DNA of 64,000 nucleotides from positions 5,046,220-5,110,219 of the forward strand of contig JAEMBT020000001.1 of assembly GCA_018873245.2 (NCBI GenBank), read 5' to 3'. Of the stretch, positions 20,862-32,233 are shown piece by piece; positions within the stretch are counted from its first letter, which is position 1; every line of letters starts with the position of its first letter. The position numbers and the translations under genes are program-made. The DNA comes from Archegozetes longisetosus. Taxonomy: Eukaryota > Arthropoda > Arachnida > Sarcoptiformes > Trhypochthoniidae. The notes below the pieces were generated by a model. It had not been told where the DNA came from, made no database searches, and was given only the letters and a program-made list of their open reading frames with translations.

Positions 20862-22570
20862 GGGTGAATCTTAGCAATCCCTGCTCAGGGTGTTCCTATT
20901 CACCTATACAAACGAGTCATATGTCGTTGGAAAGGCCTTGTCAAGCTGAGTTCAACGATACCATACATGATGACCTTTGACCTCGGGTTCACCGACGGGT
21001 GACCTCTGACCACAAATTTTTACCCCCATAACACATATACCGTTGGAAAGGTCTCTCCAAGCTGAGTCCAACGATACCATACATGATAACCTGTGATCTC
21101 GGCTTCGCCGACGGGTGGCCTTTAATCTCTGACTTATTATCACAATATTTAACCCCTACAACATACATATCGTTGGAAAGGTCTCGACATACAGAGCTCA
21201 ACGATGCCAGACATGGCAACCTGTGACCTCGAGTTTCCCGATGGGTGACCTCCGACTTCTGACCTCTGACCAAAATACTTAACCCCTACAACAAATATAT
21301 CATTGGAATGGTCTCGACAAACGGAATACAATGATAACACTCATGTGATCTTGAGAATTTGAAAAATAAAACGAAAGTTTTCACTGTTGAGCGATCTGAG
21401 GAACTAACCCTGTGCCCTCCCTTTGCCCTTAGAACAAATGATATTACCTAAGTGAGATGTACTTACAAACTGCAGCTGAATCAGTAACTAAGATTGAACC
21501 TGACTAAACATAATTCCTAACTAAGCAGTCAATAATCGATACTGTTCTATTTGGGACTCTAAACATGAATATCCCTCTCCTTAATCTGCATGTCTCACCT
21601 ACGGCCCAAATACGTTTTTCTCCTTCTAACATTCAGCCTTGCTTGTATTTACGATGAACAATGTGGGTTTCGTCAATTTCGACAAAATGACTGAATATTT
21701 TGCCATCCTCATCATATAGACCTTCGATTTTACGTCCAGGTTGAGATAAGATGACCTCTTGAACTTTTCTGCAAGCAGAATACCAATCTGAAATTGTATT
21801 TTTTCAGCATGATACACAATTGCTGCTTGTCGATTAGAAAGCTCAGCTACTGATGCTAATACAATGCGCAATGTTTCTCTTATTGAAAGTTTAGAACTTT
21901 CAAGTATGTTCATGAAGTAGCAGTGAGATTTTCGACAAATTGGACAGCTATACATCTAATACAATTTTTCTCTAAGCAATAATAATAATGCATTCAGTAT
22001 CAGAGTACTGAAGTACCATTAGCGGTGAAAAGACTAAAAAGTAAATTGAAAACCGCATTCCTTACGCTGTGGAAAGTAGATAAAGAAAATTATGAGTGTC
22101 TATACTTTCTCAGAAGGGTAAATTATACAAACATTATTTGATATTATAGGGAGATGATATAATTTGAAAATCGAAACTATTATGTTGAATAGGTCTCAAG
22201 ATCACATGAGTTTTATCATTATATTCCGTTTGTCGAGACCGTTCCAACGATATATTTTTTGTATTGGTTAAGTATTTTGGTCAGAGGTCAGAAGTCGGAG
22301 GTCACCCGTCGGGAAACTCGAGGTCACAGGTTGCCATGTCTAGCATCGTTGAGCTCTGTATGTCGAGACCTTTCCAACGATATGTATGTTGTAGGGGTTA
22401 AATATTGTGATAATAAGTCAGATTAAAAGTCACCCGTCGGTGAACCCGAGGTCAAAGGTCATCATGTATGGTATCGTTGAACTCAGCTTGACGAGACCTT
22501 TCCAACGACATATGACTCGTTTGTATAGGTGAATAGGAACACCCTGAGCAGGGATTGCTAAGATTCACCC
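20862..22570 (-). mobile_element. Merlin transposon with tandem-repeat inverted arms
   Basis: The element begins GGGTGAATCTTAGCAATCCC and ends with its inverted copy. It is flanked by the 8-bp direct repeat GAAAATTG (20854-20861 and 22571-22578), the duplication length expected for Merlin. Each arm is a tandem array of units of about 125-140 bp carrying CGTTGGAAAGG, ACGATACCATACATG and CCGACGGGTGACC blocks: about four units on the left (to about 21350), about three on the right (from about 22185). The arms are inverted relative to each other. A Merlin transposase fragment lies between them (21626-21960, minus). The element is 1709 bp long. Confidence 0.88.
21626..21960 (-). mobile_element. 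Merlin transposase N-terminal fragment
   Basis: The minus strand encodes YSCPICRKSHCYF, then LSIRETLRIVLASVAELSNR. After a frame change it gives DWYSACRKVQEVILSQPGRK and FSHFVEIDETHIVHRKYKQG, where the DE pair is the start of the ISXO2-like catalytic core. The rest of the catalytic domain is missing, so this is an internally deleted, non-autonomous Merlin copy. Confidence 0.82.
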
Positions 22571-22578
22571 GAAAATTG

Positions 22579-24457
22579 AGCGTTTCCCGACTGCACAAAT
22601 ATATCGACTTCAACTTCAATTAATTGATTTTGTATAAAATTTGAATGAAAGCATCTTGTGATGGCATTACTCTCAGCATTCAATAAAGTGTCAATATAAT
22701 TAGTGTCATAAAAGACTACTACAGTATTTCCTCTTTAGTATTTACTTCGATAGTATTCACTCTCGTTATTATTCAGTGATATTCCCAGTATGTGCAGAAA
22801 TCCCATTGAAATAATGTCGAAAAAATCTTTTTAGTATTTATCCCGATAAAATTTATACTCGTTATTATTTCCTCAACTACTCAGTCACTTCAATATAAAA
22901 GCATACATCATTATTGTTTTTGAATAAAATGAACATACAATTCTAAAAATTCGAACAGATTGAATTTGAAAAAGCTACCGATAAGTTTTGAAGCGCTAGA
23001 TGAGATACAATAGATGAATGAATATTTTCTCTCGTAAATCGGTTTCTGACAATGCGCTAAAGGCATTAGACACATTAAAGTACGAAATATATGTGACTAA
23101 AAACAAAAACCTCAAACAAAAGTCAATCCTCAATTACTTTCAGACGAATTAATAACTTTTACAGCAATTTTCTATCAACTGATTTTCTGTTAAATAATCG
23201 TTGTACTTTATAGTAAACTTAAATCTCAAAAAATTTGAATTTCGAGATATCTACGGGCGTCTCGATAGTATTTAACCTTGTTATTATTTAGTAAATTTTA
23301 TGGACTCTTCAAGTGAATAATAAAGAGGTAATACTGTATTAAATATAAAAGGTCGGAAAAAATTATTTTCCCATAGTCTAGAGCAAAAGCAATTATATCT
23401 TCGGATTCTATGTTAAAGTCACATTCAAAAAGTTCATTAATGTCTATTATCAACTTTGCTCTCGTGTTTTTGATCCAACAGATCACACAATATTGTATTG
23501 AAAATTACGCTTCAGTATTTGTAGAACATAATTTACTTGAAGTTAAAATTAAATTCTTATATTATATCCTATATTGAAGGAAATTAAGTACCAAAATTTA
23601 GTTTAAAATCTAATGCCACAGATTAGATTTAGTAAATTTAAAAACATTAACTAAAATCAACCAGTTCTATAACTTTAACTCGATATTTATTGAGTTAAAA
23701 AAAATAAATTAGCAAGATAAGCTCACTCATGTTAACAGAAAAATTCAAATAGATTTATTTCAGTTGAAGGAACTGAATTTATTACATTAACTCAAATTTC
23801 AGAAAAAATCAATAATAGTTTTCTCTAAAAGCTTTCGTTATAGTCTCTATTTTGCTATTTTACTCATTAATCTATCAATTGAATAAATGACATATGACAT
23901 CTACAATATTGAAGAAACGCCTTCAAGCTAAACAACTCATGAAATTGGAAAGGTTAATTTACTATGTAATCCAATGTTCTATTCTAGGCAGTTTTGTTGA
24001 GGGTTTTCACGGCACCAAACTAATTCAGCTATTATTGATGAAAGAAACTTAACGTATAATTTATTCGTGAAAAGTAATATATTAGCCGCTTGAAAAATCA
24101 GGCTTTTAAAGGAACTTTTTATTTGAGAAAGTAAGTAATATTCTTAAAACTACATTTTCTAATATAGCTGATTCAAAATATGGAAGTTCCAAACATATAA
24201 AAATAAATAATCTGAATTTCAAAGATTAATTTAATTATCTGAGGCGTTGTTTTGAATATCTATCAATTACTAAAAATATTATTATCTCTAGAATCAGATC
24301 AACTTATATTTAAAGTCTTATAATAATTCATCAATTTGAGAGTTCTCTCTAAAAAATCTGAATGAAATTTTTATTTAATAGATATGTTCGTTTAAAACAT
24401 AGGAATCTTTGTTCTATGTTTGAGTGACTGAATAGAGATAGTTATGGAACTAACAAA
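22579..24457. other. Intergenic region upstream of gene B
   Basis: About 1.9 kb of AT-rich DNA with no supported gene. A short phrase recurs in variant form between 22725 and 22870 and again near 23260-23290 (TAGTATTTA-type boxes before GATA and GTTATTATT). No TATA box comparable to those of genes C and D was identified before ATG 24458. Confidence 0.4.
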
Positions 24458-27400
24458 ATGATGAACTATCTTCAAATTATTAAAAGGCATAAGAATTTTT
24501 TTGTTCTTTTCAAATTTATCCTAAAAGTCTCATGCGCAATCCGTATGATATATCAACTTATTGATATAACGAATACATATTTAAGTTATCCTTTCGAAGT
24601 TAACCTGAATATTGAAAACGAAAATACAATCGAATTTCCATCAATTACCCTTTGCCTTAAGAGAAGTTCTTTCTGGCAAAAAATAAATTATAGAAAAATC
24701 TATAATAAAACTAGTGAAACTTCTATTAAAAATGTAAAAGATTATTATAATTATTACGAAAATCTGGTTAAAGATAATATCACAAAATTTGATCAAATTT
24801 TCAACATAACTGCTAACTTGACTTTGCTTTCGAATTGTTATTTGATTTCGAAAAATGAGAAACGTTCACATAATTGTAATCAAATTGGGAAAGTAATAGA
24901 ATATTTGAGTAAAAATATTGGACTAGAGAAATTTTTCACATTCTTCAATAAAAATAAAAGGCTACATGAATATTCAAATTATACATTTGATAAGCATGAT
25001 GAAATTGTTTTCGAATTCCCATTTGAAAGCTTCAAAGAATTTATCAACTTTTCAGACGAGTCTCATCTAGATTTAATCTACTTGAGCGTTCATTCATCTG
25101 ATAGTTTGTTTGGCTCATCATTTTCTCATTCAATTAGTCTAAAATATTACTATGTGGATGGCAATACGGATCATATCTACACTTTTTCGAAAAGTGTAGT
25201 TAAAAGTCTTGAACGACCTTGTAAAACAGATTGTGGAGAAAATTATATTATTTCACAATCGAGCAAAAGAATTATTAACTCATTTGACGATTGTATTAAT
25301 TTATGTATTTTCAGGAAATATTCTTTCAGAAGTCAATGTTTTTCTTTAGAGATGATGCGAAAAATAAGTACAAGAAGAGATGCTGATGTCATGAATTACA
25401 GTCTATGTAATCTAAATTTGTCAATGTTTAAGAATAATAAGATTGAGAATTTATGTTCGAGAATCTGTCATCAAAATTGCATTTTTGAAACTTTTACAAG
25501 TTATTTTCGTGGAGAACCCAAAAAAGGAAGTTCAACAAAGACAATAAGGATACGATCTGCAAACGCTCCTGTTTTTGAATATAAGTTGAATAATAAATTT
25601 TCATTTACTGTTTATATGTCAAATTTAGGCTCAATTATATCAATGTGGTTTGGAGTAGCAGTTTTTGACTTGAATAAGCTTCTAAAACAATTGCTTGTTA
25701 TATCAATTCATATTTTGAGAAAAATTAAATCATTAGTGAATTTTGATGGATTTCTCAAAATATTATTCAAGTACGAGTGTGCTGTATTTTTATTCCAAGT
25801 ACATAACTATGTTTCATCCATGATCGTCAAAATTCAGAAGCTTGATAATAAAATCATATTCAGAGTTATTTGTCTCATTTTTTTATTTTATCAATTATAT
25901 GAATTGACATTTGAATACTTGGAATTCAATACGAAAGTTAATATCGAAAAAAGGGATCATTTAGTAGATGGAAAGATCAAAGATTTACCCACGATTTCCA
26001 TTTGCAAGCCATTAGTTATAGATAATGGTAGCAAAGCTTCCCAACGTTTTATTGAGGAATTGAATAATCAAACATTTGTTTCCGACTACTTAAATTCAAT
26101 TGATGACAAAAGGATTGAAAATCATTGCAAAATGACTTTCAAGAATAGAGGAAATTTCAAATGTAAACTTTTCAAACATATTGTTAAGAGTTTCAACAAT
26201 CACGAAAGATGTTATATGTATTTGAGTGGATTGACCGAAGTTTTGAATAAAAGTTTAGAATCTCCAGAATCTTATCGGATAGATTTAAGAGAAGACTATT
26301 TAAGAGGAGATTTATATATACACGATCCCAATCATTTACCATCATTTTATTGGAGCAATTTATTCTCGACAAAAATTTCCGACGTAGAATTTCTTAAATA
26401 TTTTGACAAAATATCTCTGAATCGATTACCGTCTCCTTACGATACAAATTGTCGTGAATATAAAGGATTGATCAGATCTCGAGCACAATGTATTAATGAT
26501 ATGATAATGAGAATTTTTCAAAAATTCAAATGTTTTCCTAAAAGCTACAGTTTAGTTACTTATGTGATTAAAAATGAAAATTTCGATGAATTCAAATACG
26601 AGTTTTGCTCAAACTCAACACTTGGGAAAGAAATTGAATCCTTGAGAAAAGAATGTCTCGAAGCTTGTAATGAAGATTTATACGAGATTTACGAGTCGAA
26701 TGAGAAACGGAGTAGTTATTTTCATTTGAAACCCATCAGCAGAAATTTTATAACAATGAATTATAAGCCCAACATGGTATTTATTCATTATTTAGTCAAT
26801 TTTGGCGGTCTACTAGGTTTATGGCATGGGGTTTCATTGAATGATGTAATAAATTTTTTAAATTATTATTCACCAAAAATTATTTCTAAAAATAATTATA
26901 TCAAGAGAATCTGTAGACATTTCATCAAATTTGGATGGCTCAAAAAAGTTTTAAGACAATCTAAACTCCGGGTATGTTAATCTAAATCCGAACTAAGTAA
27001 TTACTTATACTAAAATATAACCATATCTTTTAAAATCAATTAGGTAGATCAGTATAAATTCTTAAGATTCGGTAAAATGTTTGTCTATTTATTAAAAATA
27101 TTTATGTATTTGATTTCAGAATTTGACTATTGCTTTTTGCTTCATTCTATTAATTACTGAGGTTTCAAAGGTCACTATAGATTACCTTAGATTCGAATCT
27201 GCGATTCGAATAGAGATAACTGACCAACATTTCGATGAGATAAGAATACCTCCGTTTATAACTGACTTCAAAATGTACTTGCTTAATGTGAGCGACGAAT
27301 CTGAAGTAGATTTTATCGAGCAAATATTTGTAGGAAGAACGAGAAACAGAAGCAGATTTTCAGAATGGCGCAGAAAAATTAAAAAATTAAATTTTCTGTT

Positions 27401-28367
27401 TTGTATGGTAAAAACAGAAGAAATCTACGAAGAATGTAATACTTTTTTGTCACCCACAATCGAAATTTTCACCGAATATAATACAATTCAACAATTTATA
27501 AAAAGAGACAAAGCCAAAATTCGTACTCCTTTAGATAAAATCAAAGGAAATACTCGATTGACATATTTTTGGTATAATCAAAACGTCAAATTTTTCGATT
27601 TTAAGACAAAAACCTTTATTAATTCATCGATTAAGAACACTTACATCAAAGAACGAGCATTTATCAAAATCTCTATTAATGTAACATCTTATCGTGGTTT
27701 TCCTCCAAACTTCATTATTCAAGACCGTTTAACTTTTGAATTCAATAATACACATGAATTCGAGTATATAAACATTGTTCAAGAGAATAAAGAATATTTT
27801 CTTGTTAAAAAATCATTCGAATTTCTAGGATTCCCGTATAGGTCAAATTGCAATAATTATAACGGGTTCGATCATTTCTATTCTTTATCGAATAAACATT
27901 GTATTCGACAATGCATTCGATATCACTGTCAGAGTGTATTGAAGTGCACGTGTGATAATATGAAAAAGACCATAAGTGAATTGGATTTTGAATTCGATAA
28001 ATTTGATATTTGTTCTATTGATTGGAATGTTTGGATTGAATTTATGAGAAACTACTCAAAAAAATGTACTGACCTGTGCCCCATGGATTGCATAACAAAT
28101 GAATACCTGATCGTTACCAGAGATGAACCGGCTTTCACATATCCTACAAAGGATTTTCTTACATTTTACTTGAGTTGGGATAATAGCAAGCCGTTCACAG
28201 TAAACAAAGAGACACCAGTCATGACACTAAATGATTATTTTTGTTATATCGGAGGATTATTTGGAATGTGGTTTGGGATAAGTGCTAATCAAATATCCGA
28301 AATATTGAGAGAAAACCGATACATATTTTCTAAGATTACAAATTTATTTTCAAAATTTATAATATAA
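24458..28367 (+). CDS. Three-module DEG/ENaC channel protein (gene B), intact
   Basis: Two exons, 24458-26971 and 27120-28367, are joined by a 148-bp GT-AG phase-0 intron and give about 1253 residues. Module 1 has its first helix near residues 20-45, FPSITLC, a Cys-rich extracellular domain, and MWFGVAVFDL (filter GVA at about 399). Module 2 starts at the helix VICLIFLFYQLYELTFEYL, has LPTISIC, and ends with FGGLLGLWHGVSLNDV (GVS at about 791). Module 3, encoded by exon 2, starts IAFCFILLITEVSK, has HCIRQCIRYHCQS and CTCD, and ends GGLFGMWFGISANQISEIL (GIS at about 1224). Each module has the full two-helix DEG/ENaC layout. These channels assemble as trimers in the plasma membrane, so one chain could build a whole channel (inference). 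No frame break is visible. It is the most diverged three-module copy in the array. Confidence 0.88.
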
Positions 28368-30564
28368 AATTAATGAACTATATGTATATAAAAAGTCTTC
28401 TTAAGATATAGTGTCAGAGCTACAATTTCAATAGTTTTAGAATCGTGAAATTAAATTAATTTCAAGTTGTAAATAACTGTTACGAAAACACAGAACTTTT
28501 ATTAAAAAACTTCTAAGAAAATGTATTTTCAAAATCTTATCTTTATTATGAAGTGCTCGAAATTCGTACAATACTCCTTACGACAAAAAACTGGAAACCC
28601 ATGATATATCTAGAGAATTAGTTTTTCCGACCTAAACCCGATTTCAACACTTATGGAGAAAAGTAAAAGATATTATTGAGAAATAAGAACCAAAAAAATT
28701 CAACTGTGGGTCGCGAAAATAAACCAATTGTTAGATAATTTATAATTAGATGTATAGGAGTCGTTGAACAGAAGTACGAAATAACGCATTGAAAAGAGTA
28801 TTGCTACAGAGGGAAATCGAATTAAATTGGCATTTCTTTATAGTTGTAATAATCAGAATCAAATGCATTCTTGTGATAAATTTGAGGTCAAAATATTGTA
28901 GTTTTCATCAAAACCTTTACACTTAATTTTTCCGAATATTTTTGTCGCGATGTATGCTTTAATGATGTTTAGCTATGTTAAAAGTGAATTTTTATTTGTT
29001 CCATATTTTTCGTTGACTATCTCATATTAATATGTAATTCTGTGCATTAGGAGTAGAAGTTTAGATCATGTGACCGAATAGACAGAGTTGTCACCTTTCG
29101 GCCTTTTGGGCCAGAAGTCAGCCTTTTTAAGATTTAATCAGCCTAAAGCCCGAGACATTGGGACTGACATTATGGGCCAGCCCTTTTGAGCTTTTCTAAG
29201 TCAAAATTTAATTTCAACTTAGAATGTAGTTATGAAAACAAGATCTCATCTCGTGGAAAATCTCGCAGAATCTCGGGCTATTTCTTCTTGTGAGGCAAGA
29301 CAAGATCAGATTTTCGTAAAATTAATAAGAGCTCAGTGAAGCTAGTTTGCAAAAATTTACTAAATGAAAATTTTTCACTACAAATAATAAATTGATTATA
29401 CTGTACATCAAAATTATGATTCAAATGACATAAGAATCATGTTTAATGAACGAAAATGAAATGAAACGCATACTTTCTAACTGAGATACTTTAACGCCAA
29501 TCACATGCCCTAATCTCAAGACAAATGGTTAGTAGTTCTGAGATTAAGATAGGAGTCCCGCGAGAAGAGACGCTATGAAATATAAAATTTTGAAAAATAA
29601 GAGACTAAACGAAATTGTGTCGGACCATACGAAACTGATACAAGATCAAGATTCATAAATTCAAAAATTTTAATGACTATTAGAATGTAACTATAAATCC
29701 AGAACAAAGGAAGGACTCTCGCAATTTTTAAAATCTTCCCTTTTGCTAGAATTAAAGTGGTAATACTGCCAAATGCGATATATTTCACAGGACTTTTCAC
29801 GAATTGACTTTTAAGGGAATAGATATAACTTCCTATAGGAGAGAAGGATTCCAGGCAATAGGGTAGGTATCGTTAGTTTATTTCGAGATGTTTACAGCAA
29901 TAGACCTCAAAAGTATCTTAATTGTCAATAAAGAGTTTACTTTTAATCCCTTATTCACCTTTAGCTACTGTAAACCTACTATTTCTAGTAAATCCCTAAC
30001 ACCTATTCTCTTACTCCTTATTTGTGAAATCAAACAAAGTGTAAAAACAAATATTTAGCAATCCCCAAAATCAGGGCATTCTGTCTTTAGACGTCAGACA
30101 GTAAACATCACTTGTATATTCTTAATGTCATAGTAAAGTTTCAAATTTTGTGCTCTAGTGTGCTTTATGTCTGAATAAAGTGAATCTCACCTAAAAATCC
30201 TTCGCAACCTATGATCCTGGTCCGGGATCTCAACTCTTGACAGCACAACAACAAAACAAGAAAAATCTCAATTTCCTATTTTAAGCGCAGAACTAGATCT
30301 TTTGTAAAACTGAAAATCTATAGTAATAACGATTAAAAGGAGTTATAAATGTCTAGAATTTATGTGGAACTTTGTTATATTTAACTAACGATTATATTTA
30401 ATAATTATATATATATATATTGTAGAACTAAAAATATTTTCCGTCCTGCTAAAGGTGCATGCGGGACACTTGGTCACCCTAAATGTAGGTATTGCCACGA
30501 TCTTGAAGTTCTCAATTATTTATCACTAACATATTGGACTTGATCAACACAAGTCTCAATAAAG
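28368..30564. other. Intergenic region with unassigned repeat debris
   Basis: About 2.2 kb without a supported gene. Two stretches look like decayed repeats because their composition differs from the surroundings: 29090-29200 (GGCCTTTTGGGCC, AGCCCTTTTGAGC) and 29810-30250. The second contains an AATAAA signal near 30175 and a GGTCCGGGATC phrase near 30220. No open frames or paired terminal repeats support a specific element. A TA dinucleotide run lies near 30405-30421. Confidence 0.35.
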
Positions 30565-31010
30565 TAAGAAATTTTATTTTTGTCTATATCATATAAGTGC
30601 AATCTGATGTAATTAGAATCATAATGACTATTCAACACTACTGTCATGACTTATTACTTTTATGGATAGCAAGATAATTGTGTAAACTGTTAATGACTGC
30701 TGACTGAAGTACATAATCATTTCTAATTAATTGCATAAAATTTCAAAGTAAATATGATCATTATCTAAGATATCTAACTGATTTCATTTAAATTACGCAG
30801 AATATTTTGTATTATTCATATTTTATAGTCTCTAGATTTGTCTAATTGAAACTAGATTTTGCTTTAAAGTATTATAATTTTAGTTAGTTTAGAAGATATC
30901 TTATATTTAAGTTTATTGTGAGTAAAGGTATTACCAAATAAAAAATCAATAAATTTTCTAATATTTTTAATAGCAAAAACTGAGGTAACCTAGGACAACA
31001 AATAAGATTT
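30565..31010. repeat. Segmental duplication block upstream of gene C
   Basis: This block matches 63530-64000 in the same orientation over its whole length. Shared phrases include ATATAAGTGCAATCTGATGT near its start, TAATTTTAGTTAGTTT-type sequence in the middle and ATCAATGAACTTTCTAAT-type sequence near the end, with many small differences. It lies about 1.2 kb upstream of gene C, so the partner at the window end probably also precedes a DEG/ENaC gene. Confidence 0.8.
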
Positions 31011-32149
31011 TTAATAATTATTATGAATAATGAAAGATTTTCGTAATACTGTTAACCCAGTTTTCCAAAATTTGCTTAAGATAAAAGCAATTATAAAAAG
31101 TGAATCAAACAATCAATTTCAATCAGAAGTGAATATTAGAAGTTATATTAACGTAATTCTATTTAATTTGACTAAAATGTTTTTACCTTAAATAAATAAA
31201 TAAACCTTATGCACACTTGAAAAGAGTTTGTATTCCGTGAAGATTCAAATATTGTCAAATATTTCAAACATCAAATGATGAGTCAAGTAATATTCCATAA
31301 ATTAGTAATTTATTTATCATAATTAAGTTTCTGATTTTTTTCTCAAGAATATGTTGTCTAAATTTCAATGCTATCCATCATTCCAATTATTTTCAAATGA
31401 TTTATTATAAAAAGTTTTTACTACATTTGTACCATTTGTACACTATTCAAATCAATTACAGTTTTATTCGACAAGTCAAATATCTTCAATGACTTTTAAA
31501 TACTTCAACGTAAACCTTCGTTATGAAAAAGTCAGTTTAGGAGGAGTGGATCAGCGTGGCTCCATAAAAATCAAGAGATCATAAAATCAAGAGACCATAA
31601 AAATCGGGATCAAATTGACAGTACTCGTCGAAATAAATTGAAATTCGAAGTTTTTTAGACACGCCCACATTTGTATAGTTAACTTTTTGTCGAATTCTGA
31701 GTGGGTGGAGCTTACTACCGACACCTATCTCAGAATTAAGAATAGACAAATGGTAAAATATATAACTTAAAATATAACTTAAAAATTGTTTTAAAATATC
31801 ATTTAATATGTGTATTAAAATAGATCAAATTTGCAAATTTTAGGTATTTCGATCGCATATTTTTTGGAGGATTGAGCGCATTAACAGCCAATTTCATTAT
31901 AGATTAATTCTATCTATTAATATAATGCCTTTTTAATAAGTGATATCTTCTAGTAAGAAGCCGAGTAAAACTTAAGTTTCACTGCTCGTAACTAAAGGAG
32001 GTTACGAAGCTTAGCAAAATACAATTGAAGATCCTTCTTTATTAATGGAAAATTTTCTAAATTGCCAACAAGAGCATGTATAAACTGTAAGATCAATATT
32101 GGTTCTTGTTTCCACACTACTAAGAAAATTATTATTATATTGATTAAAA
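31011..32149. other. Upstream flank of gene C
   Basis: No gene is seen. 31555-31720 contains phrases related to the palindromic element at 10672-11891 (CCATAAAAATCGGG, an imperfect GACAGTACT..CGAAAT stretch, CACGCCCAC), so a fragment of that repeat family may lie here. Confidence 0.4.
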
Positions 32150-32188
32150 TATAAAAACGGCATACATTAAGTTGATGCTCTTATTTTC
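32150..32188 (+). promoter_or_regulatory. TATA box and start region of gene C
   Basis: TATAAAAA at 32150-32157 is followed by TTGATGCTCTTATTTTC about 15-30 bases downstream. Gene D has TATAAAA at 39664-39670 and the matching TAATGCTCTCATTTTC at 39672-39687. Genes E and F have related text (ATTACGCTTGTTTCC and ATACGCTTATTTTATACTT) at the same distance before their start codons. Conservation inside otherwise drifting flanks suggests a core promoter and initiator. Confidence 0.45.
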
Positions 32189-32233
32189 TATTTATTATCG
32201 GTCTATAAGTGCAAACTTTATTTTCTGGTTAAA

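Noticed and set aside
20952-21340. Overlapping minus-strand frames with repeated GIVGLSLERPFQR-like phrases
   Set aside because: The repetition reflects the tandem units of the Merlin arm, not a repeat protein.
29810-30250. Possible decayed LTR-type end (AATAAA signal followed by a GGTCCGGGATC phrase)
   Set aside because: No paired terminal repeat, no coding remnant and no target duplication could be seen, so no element is claimed.
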